Of a stretch of 64,000 bases of DNA, positions 37,710-45,652 are shown one piece after another. Source of the stretch: Mycobacterium adipatum (GTDB lineage: Bacteria > Actinomycetota > Actinomycetes > Mycobacteriales > Mycobacteriaceae); contig NZ_CP015596.1 in NCBI RefSeq assembly GCF_001644575.1, positions 3,658,001-3,722,000 of the forward strand. The letters run 5' to 3'. Positions within the stretch are counted from its first letter, which is position 1. Each line of letters starts with the position of its first letter. The notes under the pieces were generated by a model. That model made no database searches, was not told the origin of the DNA, and saw only the letters and a list, made by a program, of their open reading frames with translations. The translations under genes and the position numbers were made by a program.

Positions 37710-38386
37710 GCGTGGTGCTCGGAGTCGACGGCTGGCGCAACGGCTGGGTCGGCATCGAGCTCCGGGACGGGCGCTACGGCGGCGCCCATGTGGACGAGAC
37801 GCTGCGCGCGCTGCTCGCCGCCGCACCCGACGCGGTCGCCATCGGCGTGGACATTCCGCTGGGCCTGCTGGACTCCGGGGTGCGCGCCTGCGACCGGGCC
37901 GCGCAACGCCGTCTCGGTGCGCGGTCGTCGAGCCTGTTCGTGATGCCGCCGCGGGCGGTGTTCGACGCGCCCGACCATGCGGCGGCCACCGCCGCGGCCA
38001 AAGCCCTGACCGGCACCGGCATCAGCATCCAGACCTGGGGGCTGCGGCGGAAGTTCCTGGAGGCCGAGGCGGTGGCCGACGGGTCGCGGCTCCCGCTGTA
38101 CGAGGTGCACCCCGAGTTGTCGTTCCAGGAGATGGGCCTGCGGGCCGGTGACGGCAGGAAGAAGAGCTGGCGCGGTCAGCGGGCCCGGTTACGGGTGCTG
38201 GGCGCGCACGGCATCGACCTGCCGGAGGACCTCGGCCCGGCCGTGGCCGCGGTACCCGCCGACGACGTGCTCGATGCCGCGGCCGCGGCGTGGAGCGCGC
38301 ACCGCATCGCCATCGGGGCGGCGTTCAGCCTGCCGGACCCGCCGCAGGTCGACGGGCGCGGCCGCCGGCTGGCGATCTGGTGCTGA
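37706..38386 (+). CDS. DUF429 protein (predicted RNase H-fold)
   Basis: The 226-residue soluble protein belongs to the DUF429 family, predicted to have an RNase H-like fold. Visible landmarks are the first strand with Asp, VLGVDGWRNGWVGIEL (4-19), the second strand AIGVDIPLGLLDSG (about 46-59), and EVHPELSFQEMG with acidic residues (about 133-144). Function is unknown. The GTG start overlaps the permease stop. I do not remember this gene between Rv1457c and ctaA in M. tuberculosis, so it may be an insertion into the operon. Confidence 0.8.
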   Translation: MSVVLGVDGWRNGWVGIELRDGRYGGAHVDETLRALLAAAPDAVAIGVDIPLGLLDSGVRACDRAAQRRLGARSSSLFVMPPRAVFDAPDHAAATAAAKALTGTGISIQTWGLRRKFLEAEAVADGSRLPLYEVHPELSFQEMGLRAGDGRKKSWRGQRARLRVLGAHGIDLPEDLGPAVAAVPADDVLDAAAAAWSAHRIAIGAAFSLPDPPQVDGRGRRLAIWC

Positions 38387-38398
38387 GGCCGCCGAGCC

Positions 38399-38436
38399 AG
38401 CCCTACTACAGCCCTACTACAGCCCTACTACAGCCC
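38399..38436 (+). repeat. 11-bp tandem repeat upstream of ctaA
   Basis: AGCCCTACTAC occurs three times in a row (38399-38409, 38410-38420, 38421-38431), followed by a partial fourth unit AGCCC. The unit length is one DNA turn, so each ACTAC faces the same side of the helix. Confidence 0.9.
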
Positions 38437-38441
38437 GTAGT
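38427..38441 (+). promoter_or_regulatory. ACTAC-N5-GTAGT inverted repeat over the ctaA -35 region
   Basis: The last repeat unit plus downstream bases form a perfect inverted repeat ACTAC-AGCCC-GTAGT, about -38 to -24 relative to the ctaA start codon. This is the size and place expected for a repressor or activator site. The regulator is unknown. Confidence 0.5.
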
Positions 38442-38452
38442 TAGCACTGCTC

Positions 38453-38458
38453 TACGAT
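38453..38458 (+). promoter_or_regulatory. -10 box of leaderless ctaA transcript
   Basis: TACGAT followed by six bases and the ctaA GTG at 38465. No good -35 hexamer is present at the usual spacing, which suggests activator dependence. Confidence 0.55.
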
Positions 38459-38464
38459 CGGGCC

Positions 38465-39412
38465 GTGGCTGTCGGACGACTTTTCCTGCGACTCGTCGAC
38501 ACGCTGCCCGTGCCCAGCCTGCGCGTGCAGCGCATCGTCGCGGCGCTGGTAATCCTGACCCAGGGCGGTATCGCCGTCACCGGGGCCATCGTCAGGGTCA
38601 CGGCTTCCGGACTGGGCTGCCCCACCTGGCCGCAGTGTTTCCCGGGCAGTTTCACCCCGGTGCCGCACGCCGAGGTCGCCGGCATCCATCAGGCCGTCGA
38701 ATTCGGCAATCGGATGCTCACCTTCCTGGTCGTGCTCACCGCGGCCGCCGCGGTCATCGTCGTCACCCGGGCCCGGCGCCGCCGCGAGGTGCTGGGCTAC
38801 GCCTGGCTGATGCCGGCCTCGACCGTCGCCCAGGCGATCATCGGCGGAATCACCGTGCTCACCGGCCTGCTCTGGTGGACGGTGGCCATCCACCTGCTGG
38901 TGTCGATGGCGATGGTGTGGCTGGCGGTGCTGCTCTACGCCAAGATCGGCGAACCCGATGAGGGCACGCCGGTGGCTGTGGCGCCGAAACCGTTGCGCCA
39001 GCTGACCGCCCTCGGCGGTGTCGCCCTGTCCGCGGTGCTGGTGACCGGCACCATGGTGACCGGCGCGGGCCCGCACGCGGGTGACAAGAGCGTCGCGCGC
39101 CCGGTACCGCGCCTGGAGGTCGAGATCACCACCCTGGTGCACATGCATTCGACGCTGCTGATCGCCTACCTGTCGCTGCTGGTGTCGCTGGGCTTCGCGC
39201 TGGTGGCCGTGCGGGTGCCGCGCCCGGTGCTGACCCGCCTCGGGGTCCTGGTGGCGTTGGTGATCGCCCAGGGTGGGCTCGGTGCGGTGCAGTTCTTCAC
39301 CGGTGTGCCGGAGGCGCTGGTCGCCCTGCACGTCGCGGGTGCCGGCGCGTGTACCGCGGCGACGGCGGCGCTCTGGGCCTCGATGTGGGAGCGCCGCGTC
39401 AACACGGTGTGA
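38465..39412 (+). CDS. ctaA: Heme A synthase (COX15/CtaA)
   Basis: The 315-residue membrane enzyme oxidises the C8 methyl of heme O to make heme A for the aa3 oxidase. It has eight predicted helices in two four-helix halves, with paired heme-ligand histidines in HQAVEFGNRM (about 77), WWTVAIHLLVSM (about 145), HMHSTLLIAYL (about 225) and ALHVAGAGAC (about 288), plus the GLGCPTWPQCFPGS loop cysteines (about 50-63). The GTG start follows a TACGAT box by six bases. It matches Rv1456c. Confidence 0.93.
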   Translation: MAVGRLFLRLVDTLPVPSLRVQRIVAALVILTQGGIAVTGAIVRVTASGLGCPTWPQCFPGSFTPVPHAEVAGIHQAVEFGNRMLTFLVVLTAAAAVIVVTRARRRREVLGYAWLMPASTVAQAIIGGITVLTGLLWWTVAIHLLVSMAMVWLAVLLYAKIGEPDEGTPVAVAPKPLRQLTALGGVALSAVLVTGTMVTGAGPHAGDKSVARPVPRLEVEITTLVHMHSTLLIAYLSLLVSLGFALVAVRVPRPVLTRLGVLVALVIAQGGLGAVQFFTGVPEALVALHVAGAGACTAATAALWASMWERRVNTV

Positions 39413-39416
39413 TTGT

Positions 39417-39431
39417 TGTGATTTATTCACA
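39417..39431. promoter_or_regulatory. Operator 1 of the polyol cluster (deoR autoregulation)
   Basis: TGTGA-TTTAT-TCACA, a perfect inverted repeat at about -36 to -22 of the deoR promoter. Sixteen bases from here match the btpA-side site at 14 positions, and the arms agree with a third site upstream of the kinase. Confidence 0.7.
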
Positions 39432-39440
39432 TCTGTCGTT

Positions 39441-39446
39441 TACGCT
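39441..39446 (+). promoter_or_regulatory. -10 box of leaderless deoR transcript
   Basis: TACGCT followed by six bases and the ATG at 39453. Confidence 0.55.
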
Positions 39447-39452
39447 GTCGGC

Positions 39453-40256
39453 ATGACCGCCGGCTTGAACGCACACGCTCGCCGCGCAGCGATCGCCGCC
39501 CGGATCCACACCGACCGCGAGGTCGACTTCGCCACGCTGGCCGACGAATTCGACGTCTCGGAGATGACCATCCGCCGCGATATCGAGCGCCTCGAGGAAC
39601 AGGGCATCGCGCGCCGGGTGCTCGGCGGCGCCATCGCCTTCGGCGGTAAGTCGACCGAGCCGTCCTTCGATGCGCGGGCCGCCGACTCCGCCGACGAGAA
39701 GTTGCACATCGCGCACGCGGTCGCCGACCTGTTGACCCCACGCGAGACCGTCATCCTGGACAGCGGCAGCACGGTGCTGGCCGTGGCCAGGGCGGTGAAG
39801 GGACGCGATCTGGGCCTGACCGTGATCACCCCCAGCGTGCTGGTCGCCATCGAACTGGCCGACGAGCCGGACACCACGATCCTGCTGACCGGCGGCAAGG
39901 TGCGCCCGGGCGAGCTGAGTCTGATCGGTGCCGAGGCCGAGGATTTCTACCTGCGGTACAACTGCGACACCTACGTGATGGGTATCGCCGGGGTCGACGG
40001 TAAGCGCGGCGCCTCCGAGTACCACCGCGAGGAGGGCAACGTGAAACAGGCGGCCATGCGCTCGGCCGACCGGGTCATCGTGGCCGCCGACGCCTCCAAA
40101 CTCGGCCGCGTGCAGTTGATCAACGTCGCACCGGTATCGGCGATTTCGATCCTGGTCACCGACGGCCCGCCGACCCATCCGACGGTGGACGCGTTGCGGT
40201 CGACGGGCGTCTCGGTGGTCTGCGTGAACGCCGAGCGGTCAAGCCCAGCGCGCTGA
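39453..40256 (+). CDS. DeoR/GlpR-family sugar-responsive repressor
   Basis: The 267-residue protein has an N-terminal DeoR helix-turn-helix (about 8-62, TLADEFDVSEMTIRRDIERLEEQG) and a C-terminal phosphosugar-sensing domain with DSGSTVLAVARAV (about 104-116) and the GxxxLRPGELS-like TGGKVRPGELSLIGAEAE. Family members are released from DNA by a phosphorylated sugar intermediate. Operators matching its own promoter occur in front of both catabolic transcription units (41841-41855, 41903-41917). Its 3' end overlaps the convergent IMPase-like gene by 18 bp. The frame upstream of the ATG belongs to ctaA in another frame. Confidence 0.92.
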   Translation: MTAGLNAHARRAAIAARIHTDREVDFATLADEFDVSEMTIRRDIERLEEQGIARRVLGGAIAFGGKSTEPSFDARAADSADEKLHIAHAVADLLTPRETVILDSGSTVLAVARAVKGRDLGLTVITPSVLVAIELADEPDTTILLTGGKVRPGELSLIGAEAEDFYLRYNCDTYVMGIAGVDGKRGASEYHREEGNVKQAAMRSADRVIVAADASKLGRVQLINVAPVSAISILVTDGPPTHPTVDALRSTGVSVVCVNAERSSPAR

Positions 40257-40970
40257 GACCCCGCCGGTGTCCGAGCGCAGCACCACGGCGCCGGCCTCCT
40301 CGGCGATCAGCGCGCCGGCCGCCCAGTCGTGCACCGCGAGATCGTCCTCGACGAAGGCGTCGAGGCTGCGCTGGGCCACCAGGCAGAGATCCAGTGCGGC
40401 CGCCCCGAATCGGCGCATATCGGTGTATTCGGCCATCACCGCACCGAGTTCACGCAGCTGCCTGCGCCGGTGACCGGGATCGTAGGACAGCCCGGTGCCC
40501 ATCAGTCGCACCGAGGACGCCATCAGCGCCAGCGGCAGCCGCACCTCCCCCGACCCCGAGTCGAGATGGGCGCCAAGACCTTTGGCGGCACTCCAGGTCA
40601 TTCCCAGCACCGGCGCGCACACCGCGCCGGCCAGCCAGCTGCCGTCGGTCGTGGACCGGGCCGCCACCGAGGTACCGAAATGCGGCAGCCGCCGGGTGTA
40701 GTTGGTGGTGCCGTCGAGTGGGTCGACGACCCACTGCACCGACCCGGACCCGACGTGCTCGGACAACTCCTCCCCGAGTACACCGTCGCCCGGCCGGGCC
40801 GCCAGCAGCGCCGCGCGCACGGCCTGCTCGGCGGCGCGATCCACCGCGGTCACCACGTCGCCGGCCGCTCCCTTGGTCGCGATCTGCACGGGTTCGCCCC
40901 AGTGCTGCCGGCACACCGCCGCTCCGCGGCGGGCGGCGTCGATCGCCAGCAGGCGTAAGTGCTCGGTCAT
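40239..40970 (-). CDS. Inositol-monophosphatase-family sugar phosphatase
   Basis: The 243-residue Mg2+-dependent phosphatase has the metal-binding motifs GEELSE (66-71, E67/E68), DPLDGTTN (83-90, D83, D86) and AVHDWAAGALIAEEAG (about 212-227). This family hydrolyses inositol, histidinol, fructose-1,6- or other sugar phosphates, and the sequence alone does not decide which. It overlaps btpA by 4 bp (40967-40970), so it is translated with it, and it is convergent with deoR. In this cluster it most likely acts on a phosphorylated catabolic intermediate or detoxifies a dead-end phosphate. Confidence 0.88.
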   Translation of the reverse strand: MTEHLRLLAIDAARRGAAVCRQHWGEPVQIATKGAAGDVVTAVDRAAEQAVRAALLAARPGDGVLGEELSEHVGSGSVQWVVDPLDGTTNYTRRLPHFGTSVAARSTTDGSWLAGAVCAPVLGMTWSAAKGLGAHLDSGSGEVRLPLALMASSVRLMGTGLSYDPGHRRRQLRELGAVMAEYTDMRRFGAAALDLCLVAQRSLDAFVEDDLAVHDWAAGALIAEEAGAVVLRSDTGGVSARWA

Positions 40971-41782
40971 AGCGTCTTGCGGAATTCCTTCACCGCGTCC
41001 ATCAGCTCCGAGGCTCGCGACGCCACGGCACGGTTCTCAAACACCCCGTCCTGTTTGAAGTAGGTACCGACGACCGCGCCGTCGGCGATGGACAGTTGTT
41101 CGGCCGCGTTGTGCGCCCGCACACCGGTGTTCACGAACACCGGCACCGCGCCGGCGTTGTCCTTGACCACCCGCAGCGCCTGGGTGTCGGTGGACGCGCC
41201 CGCGGTCAGGCCGGACACGCAGATGGCATCGGGTTTGGTGGCGAAGACCGTGGTGGCGGTGACCGAGGCCAGATCACGGTCGGCCAGGTAGACCGCCGAC
41301 TCCGGGACGATGTTGAACAGCAGCTTCACACCGGCCCCGCCGACGCGGTGGCGGTGCCGGGCGACCTCGCCGACGTTGGTGTCCCACAGTCCGAAATCGC
41401 TGGCATAGACGCCGGTGAAGATCTCACGCACCCATTGGGCGCCGGTGGCCACCGCCAGATCGATCGACGCGCGACCGTCCCACAGCACGTTCACGCCGTA
41501 GGGCACGGTGAACTCGGACAGCAGCTCGCCGATCACCCGGGCCATGGTGATGGCGGTGATCGGCTCGGTCTTGGTCAGGTACGGGAGGCTGAACTCGTTG
41601 GAGACCATGACCCCGTCGACGCCGCCTTCCTGTAGCGCGGCCAGTTCCTCCTTGGCGCGGTCGACGACCGCCCGGACACCCGCGGCGGTATCGAAGCCAG
41701 GGTCACCGGGCAGTGCCGCCAGGTGCAGCATCGCGATCACGGGCTTCTGCACGGCAAATACGTCATCGAGCCAACTGGTCAT
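40967..41782 (-). CDS. BtpA/SgcQ-family TIM-barrel protein
   Basis: The 271-residue protein belongs to the BtpA family (PF03437). It begins KPVIAMLHLAALPGDPGF (about 14-31), has GVDGVMVSNEFSLPYLTK (about 54-71), VPYGVNVLWDGRASIDLAVATGAQWVREIF (about 97-126) and a C-terminal phosphate-binding-like VNTGVRAHNAAEQLSIADGAVVGTYFK. The fold predicts a phosphosugar enzyme such as an aldolase or epimerase; the PSI-assembly role of cyanobacterial BtpA cannot apply here. GGAGAGG lies about ten bases upstream of the ATG. It is the first gene of the leftward unit btpA-IMPase, divergent from the kinase operon. Confidence 0.85.
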   Translation of the reverse strand: MTSWLDDVFAVQKPVIAMLHLAALPGDPGFDTAAGVRAVVDRAKEELAALQEGGVDGVMVSNEFSLPYLTKTEPITAITMARVIGELLSEFTVPYGVNVLWDGRASIDLAVATGAQWVREIFTGVYASDFGLWDTNVGEVARHRHRVGGAGVKLLFNIVPESAVYLADRDLASVTATTVFATKPDAICVSGLTAGASTDTQALRVVKDNAGAVPVFVNTGVRAHNAAEQLSIADGAVVGTYFKQDGVFENRAVASRASELMDAVKEFRKTL

Positions 41783-41840
41783 GGGGGCGCCTCTCCGCTG
41801 TGTTCTCGAAGGTCATGGAGTGAGTCTCGGGTTAAACATA

Positions 41841-41855
41841 TGTTACTAAATCACA
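41841..41855. promoter_or_regulatory. Operator 2 of the polyol cluster (btpA side)
   Basis: TGTTA-CTAAA-TCACA; on the minus strand TGTGATTTAGTAACA, which shares TGTGATTTA with operator 1. It overlaps a minus-strand -10 candidate TAACAT (41840-41845) for the btpA gene, 59 bp before its ATG. Confidence 0.65.
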
Positions 41856-41902
41856 GTAATCCAGGGGCTTTTCGTGAGTTTTCGTGACTGTGCCACATGT
41901 CT

Positions 41903-41917
41903 TGTGAGAATATAACA
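41903..41917. promoter_or_regulatory. Operator 3 of the polyol cluster (kinase side)
   Basis: TGTGA-GAATA-TAACA has the same arms as the minus-strand reading of operator 2. It lies just upstream of a TATTGT -10 candidate (41925-41930), and its centre is 62 bp from operator 2, about six helical turns. Confidence 0.65.
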
Positions 41918-41976
41918 GAGTAAGTATTGTGGTCCCACTGCTCCATTACGGCGCGGACACCGACCGAAGGGATGGC

Positions 41977-43464
41977 ATGCCGGAGTTCACCATCGGCATC
42001 GATATCGGCACCACCGGTACCAAGACCGTGCTCGTCGACGTCGCTCGAGCCCGCATCGTCGCCCAGGCCACCCACGAAGCCCAGCTGTTCTCCGATGCCC
42101 CCGGCCACGCCGAGGCCGATCCGGCGCAGTGGCTGAGCAATGTGCACGCCGGTATCCGCGACGTGCTCGCCGCGTCCGGGACCGCCCCCGCGCAGATCGC
42201 CGCGCTGGCCACCACCGGCATGGTCCCGGCCGTGCTGGCCCTCGACGTCACCGGCACCCCGGTGCGGCGCGCGCTGTTGCAGAACGACGCCAGGGCGACC
42301 GCCGAGATCGCCCAACTCGACGACGCGCTCGACGCCGAGACCGTGCTGCGGACCACAGGTTCGGCCATCACCCAACAGTCCGTCGCGCCGACCGCCATGT
42401 GGCTGCAACGCCATGAGCCCGCAGCCTGGGGCCGCACCACACGCCTGGTCGGTTCCTATGACTGGGTGTTGATGGCGCTGGGCGCCCCGGCCCACGTCGA
42501 ACTGAACTGGGCGCTGGAATCCGGGCTGGGCACCGTCGATGGTGGACGCTTCGACGCGGTGTTCGACGCGGCACATCTGCGCGCGGACCTGGTCCCTACC
42601 GTGCTACCCCCGGGCGCCCAGGCAGGCGAGCTGAGTGCCGAGGCGGCCGCTGCCACCGGCCTGATCGCCGGACTGCCGTTGATCGTCGGCGGCGCCGACC
42701 ATGTGCTGTCGGCCTACGCCGCCGGCATCAACAACGAGGGTGACTGGCTGGTGAAACTCGGTGGCGCCGGGGACATCCTGGCCGCGGCCGACCACCCCGT
42801 CATCGACGCCCGGCTCTATCTCGACGCGCACCCGGTGCCCGGGCGGTGGCTGCCCAACGGCTGCATGGCCACCAGCGGGAGTCTGATCCGTTGGTTCCAG
42901 ACCCTGTCCGGCGGTGTCGACCTGGTCGCCCTCGACGACGAGGCCGACACCCGCAATCCGGGCGAAATCCTCTGTCTGCCGTACTTTCTCGGCGAGAAGA
43001 GCCCGCTGCATGATCCCGATCTGCGCGGCGCGTTCGTCGGTCTGGACCTCGCCCACAATCGTGCCGACATGTACCGCTCGGTGCTGGAGGCCATCGCCTA
43101 CGGCTTCAAGCACCACACCGACGTGTTCGCGTCGATGGGCGTGCCGCTGCACCGGGCACTGGTCACCAACGGGGGCAGCCGATCGGTGCTGTGGAAACAG
43201 ATTCTCGCCGACGTGCTCGACACCCCGCTCTCACCCATCGTGGGACACCCCGGGGCGTCACTGGGCGCCGCGGTGATCGCCGCCGTCGGCACCGGGCTGC
43301 TCGACGGCTGGGACAGCACCGCGGCCTTCCAGACCGTGGGCGAACCCGTCATCCCCAACCCCCGCAACGTCGACCGCTACGCCGAGGCCTACGCGCAGTG
43401 GCGCGAACTCGGTGACGTGCTGACCCCCATATCCCACCGCATCGCCCGAAAGGCCCGGTCATGA
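41977..43464 (+). CDS. FGGY-family carbohydrate kinase (xylulokinase-like)
   Basis: The 495-residue kinase has an N-terminal FGGY domain with the phosphate loop IGIDIGTTGTKTVLVD (about 6-21) and a C-terminal domain with the adenosine-motif region LVTNGGSRSVLWKQILADVLDTPL (about 400-423) and PGASLGAAVIAAV. Overall length and motifs are nearest to xylulose/ribulose-type kinases. AAGGGA precedes the ATG at 41977; the earlier in-frame start at 41929 lies inside the promoter. It leads the operon kinase-SDR-SBP-permease-permease-ATPase and its stop overlaps the SDR start by 4 bp. The substrate is probably the ketose made by the SDR. Confidence 0.9.
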   Translation: MPEFTIGIDIGTTGTKTVLVDVARARIVAQATHEAQLFSDAPGHAEADPAQWLSNVHAGIRDVLAASGTAPAQIAALATTGMVPAVLALDVTGTPVRRALLQNDARATAEIAQLDDALDAETVLRTTGSAITQQSVAPTAMWLQRHEPAAWGRTTRLVGSYDWVLMALGAPAHVELNWALESGLGTVDGGRFDAVFDAAHLRADLVPTVLPPGAQAGELSAEAAAATGLIAGLPLIVGGADHVLSAYAAGINNEGDWLVKLGGAGDILAAADHPVIDARLYLDAHPVPGRWLPNGCMATSGSLIRWFQTLSGGVDLVALDDEADTRNPGEILCLPYFLGEKSPLHDPDLRGAFVGLDLAHNRADMYRSVLEAIAYGFKHHTDVFASMGVPLHRALVTNGGSRSVLWKQILADVLDTPLSPIVGHPGASLGAAVIAAVGTGLLDGWDSTAAFQTVGEPVIPNPRNVDRYAEAYAQWRELGDVLTPISHRIARKARS

Positions 43465-44249
43465 CCACCCCCGAAACCTCCACCCGCCCGCAGACCGCCG
43501 TCCTCACCGGCGCGGGGTCGGGGATCGGCCGGGCCATCGCCACCACCCTGGCCGAACGCGGCTGGCGGGTCGTCGTCACCGATATCGACGAAGAGGCCGC
43601 CCGGCAGACCCGCGACGGCCTGGCCGGGACCGGGCACGAGGCGGCCGGCCTCGACGTCACCGACGCCGCCGGATCCGCGGACCTGGCCGACGACGTCGCG
43701 GACCGGTTGGGCCTGTCCGCCTGGGTGAGCAACGCCGGGATCTCGGCGATGGCCCGCTTCGTCGACGTGTCCACCGACCAGCTCGACCGCAGCCTGGACA
43801 TCAACCTCAAGGGCGTCTTCCTGTGCGGGCAGGCCGCCGCGCGGGCCATGATCCGCACCGGCGTGCGCGGCACCATCGTGAACACCGCATCCATGGCCGC
43901 CAAACAGGGCCGGGTGCCGTTCCTGGCCGACTATGTGGCCTCCAAGTTCGGCGTGCTGGGCCTCACCCAGGCGATGGCCTTCGAGCTTGCCCCACACGGC
44001 ATCACGGTCAACAGCGTGTGCCCCGGTTTCGTCGCCACCCCGATGCAGACCCGCGAGCTGGAGTGGGAAGCCCTGCTCACCGGGTCGACCCCCGAGGGTG
44101 TGCGGCAGTCCTGGATCGATGCCACTCCCCTGGGTCGCTTGCAGACCCCCGACGACGTCGCCCGCGCGGTGGCGTTCCTGGTCTCCGAGGATGCCCGGTT
44201 CATCACCGGAGAAGCACTGTCCGTCAACGGCGGTGCCTATATGGATTGA
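43461..44249 (+). CDS. Short-chain dehydrogenase, probable polyol dehydrogenase
   Basis: The 262-residue classical SDR has the cofactor loop TGAGSGIG (16-23), an Asp after the second strand (VTDIDEE, favouring NAD), NAGIS, the catalytic Ser in NTASMAAKQG and YVASK with Tyr and Lys (about 157-161). It overlaps the kinase by an ATGA, so oxidation and phosphorylation are coupled genetically. Sorbitol, xylitol, mannitol or a tetritol are reasonable substrates, giving a ketose for the kinase. Confidence 0.88.
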   Translation: MTTPETSTRPQTAVLTGAGSGIGRAIATTLAERGWRVVVTDIDEEAARQTRDGLAGTGHEAAGLDVTDAAGSADLADDVADRLGLSAWVSNAGISAMARFVDVSTDQLDRSLDINLKGVFLCGQAAARAMIRTGVRGTIVNTASMAAKQGRVPFLADYVASKFGVLGLTQAMAFELAPHGITVNSVCPGFVATPMQTRELEWEALLTGSTPEGVRQSWIDATPLGRLQTPDDVARAVAFLVSEDARFITGEALSVNGGAYMD

Positions 44250-44301
44250 GTTTTCCCGTTCCCGTACCCACTCGATCCACGCGGACAAAGAGAAGAGGAC
44301 C

Positions 44302-45600
44302 ATGAAAATTCCAACCTTGCGCTGGTTGCCAGCGATCATCGCCGCCACCAGCCTGACCCTGGCCGGCTGCGCGGGCAGCGGCGGATCCGACCAGCAGAGC
44401 TCATCGGGACTCGGTGAGATCCCCACCGACACCAACGCCACCGTGCGGGTGCTGATGGAGAACGTGCCCGACACCGACATCGTCAAAGGCCTTGTCGGAC
44501 AGTTCAACCAGAAGTACCCCGATATCAAGGTCGAGATCGAGACCATGACGTTCGACCAGATGCGGGACCGCCTGGTGTCCTCGTTCCAGGCCGCGCAACC
44601 CGCCTATGACCTCATCGTGGTGGACAACCCGTGGATGGACGATTTCGCCGACGCCGGCTTCCTGGAGCCGCTGGGCGACCGGATCGCCGCGACCCCGGAC
44701 TACCAGCCGGAAGACTTCTTCGCCTCGCTCACCGCGATCACCGATGTCGAGGGCACCACCTACGGCGTGCCGTTCTACAACTACGCGCTGGGCTACATCT
44801 ACAACACCGGCGATCTCACCGCCGCCGGGCAGAGCGTGCCCACCGACCTGGACGCGCTGGTATCCACCTCGCAGCGTCTCAAGACCGCCGACCGGGCCGG
44901 CATCGCCATGCAGCCGCAGCGCGGGTACAAGATCTTCGAGGAATGGGCCAACTGGCTCTTCGCCGCCGGCGGCTCCATCTACGGCGAGGACGGCAAGCCG
45001 ACACTGGACACCCCGCAGGCCGCCCGCGCCCTGGACGCCTATATCGAGACGTACCGGACCGCGGCACCGGCCAACAGCCTGTCCTGGGGCTTCGATGAGG
45101 CGTTCCGCTCGGTCTCGGGCGGACTGGCCGCCTCGATGATCGGCTACAACTGGAACCTGCCCGCGCTCAACGACCCCGAGGGCGCCTCCGGACAGCGCGC
45201 CGGGCAGTTCGCCCTGGCGCCCATCCCCGGCGGCAAATCCGCACTGGGCCTGTGGAGCTGGGCCATCCCGGCCAACTCCGGCGCGGCCGACGCCGCCTGG
45301 GCGTTCGCCTCGTGGGTGACCTCCCCCGAGGTCGACGCACAGCGGGTCGCCGACGGCGGCGCGGTGATCCGGCAGAGCTCACTGACCAACCCCAAGGTGT
45401 TGGCCGCCGGTTACGGCGCCGACTACTACAAGACGGTCGGCGAGATCCTGGCCGACGCGGCGCCGCTCACCCAGGGTAAAGGCGGCGAGGAGATGATCCA
45501 GGCCGTCGGCACCGAGCTCAACGATGCCGCCGCGGGCAACAAGAGCGTCGCCGACGCACTGCGTGATGCCCAGGCAGCCGCGGAGCGGATCCAGAAGTGA
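44302..45600 (+). CDS. ABC sugar importer solute-binding lipoprotein
   Basis: The 432-residue family-1 extracellular binding protein has a lipoprotein signal peptide (SLTLAGCAGSG; the lipobox cysteine is at about residue 22) and then two alpha/beta lobes. Hallmarks are RVLMENVPDTDIVKGLVGQFNQKYP at the mature N-terminus and YDLIVVDNPWMDDFADAGFLEPL. It would be tethered to the outer face of the membrane and feed the two permeases that follow. The start is the ATG at 44302 with AGAGGA upstream; upstream frame sequence belongs to the SDR gene. Confidence 0.93.
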   Translation: MKIPTLRWLPAIIAATSLTLAGCAGSGGSDQQSSSGLGEIPTDTNATVRVLMENVPDTDIVKGLVGQFNQKYPDIKVEIETMTFDQMRDRLVSSFQAAQPAYDLIVVDNPWMDDFADAGFLEPLGDRIAATPDYQPEDFFASLTAITDVEGTTYGVPFYNYALGYIYNTGDLTAAGQSVPTDLDALVSTSQRLKTADRAGIAMQPQRGYKIFEEWANWLFAAGGSIYGEDGKPTLDTPQAARALDAYIETYRTAAPANSLSWGFDEAFRSVSGGLAASMIGYNWNLPALNDPEGASGQRAGQFALAPIPGGKSALGLWSWAIPANSGAADAAWAFASWVTSPEVDAQRVADGGAVIRQSSLTNPKVLAAGYGADYYKTVGEILADAAPLTQGKGGEEMIQAVGTELNDAAAGNKSVADALRDAQAAAERIQK

Positions 45601-45652
45601 CCGTAGGGAATCCGGCGGCCACGTGGCCTACAGGACGCATGGGGTGTTCGCG

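Noticed and set aside
38399..38436. CRISPR-like repeat
   Set aside because: The units are contiguous 11-mers without spacers and lie in a promoter; no cas genes occur in the window.
40967..41782. Photosystem I assembly role for the BtpA-family protein
   Set aside because: There is no photosynthesis context; the neighbourhood is sugar catabolism and the family is broader than cyanobacterial BtpA.
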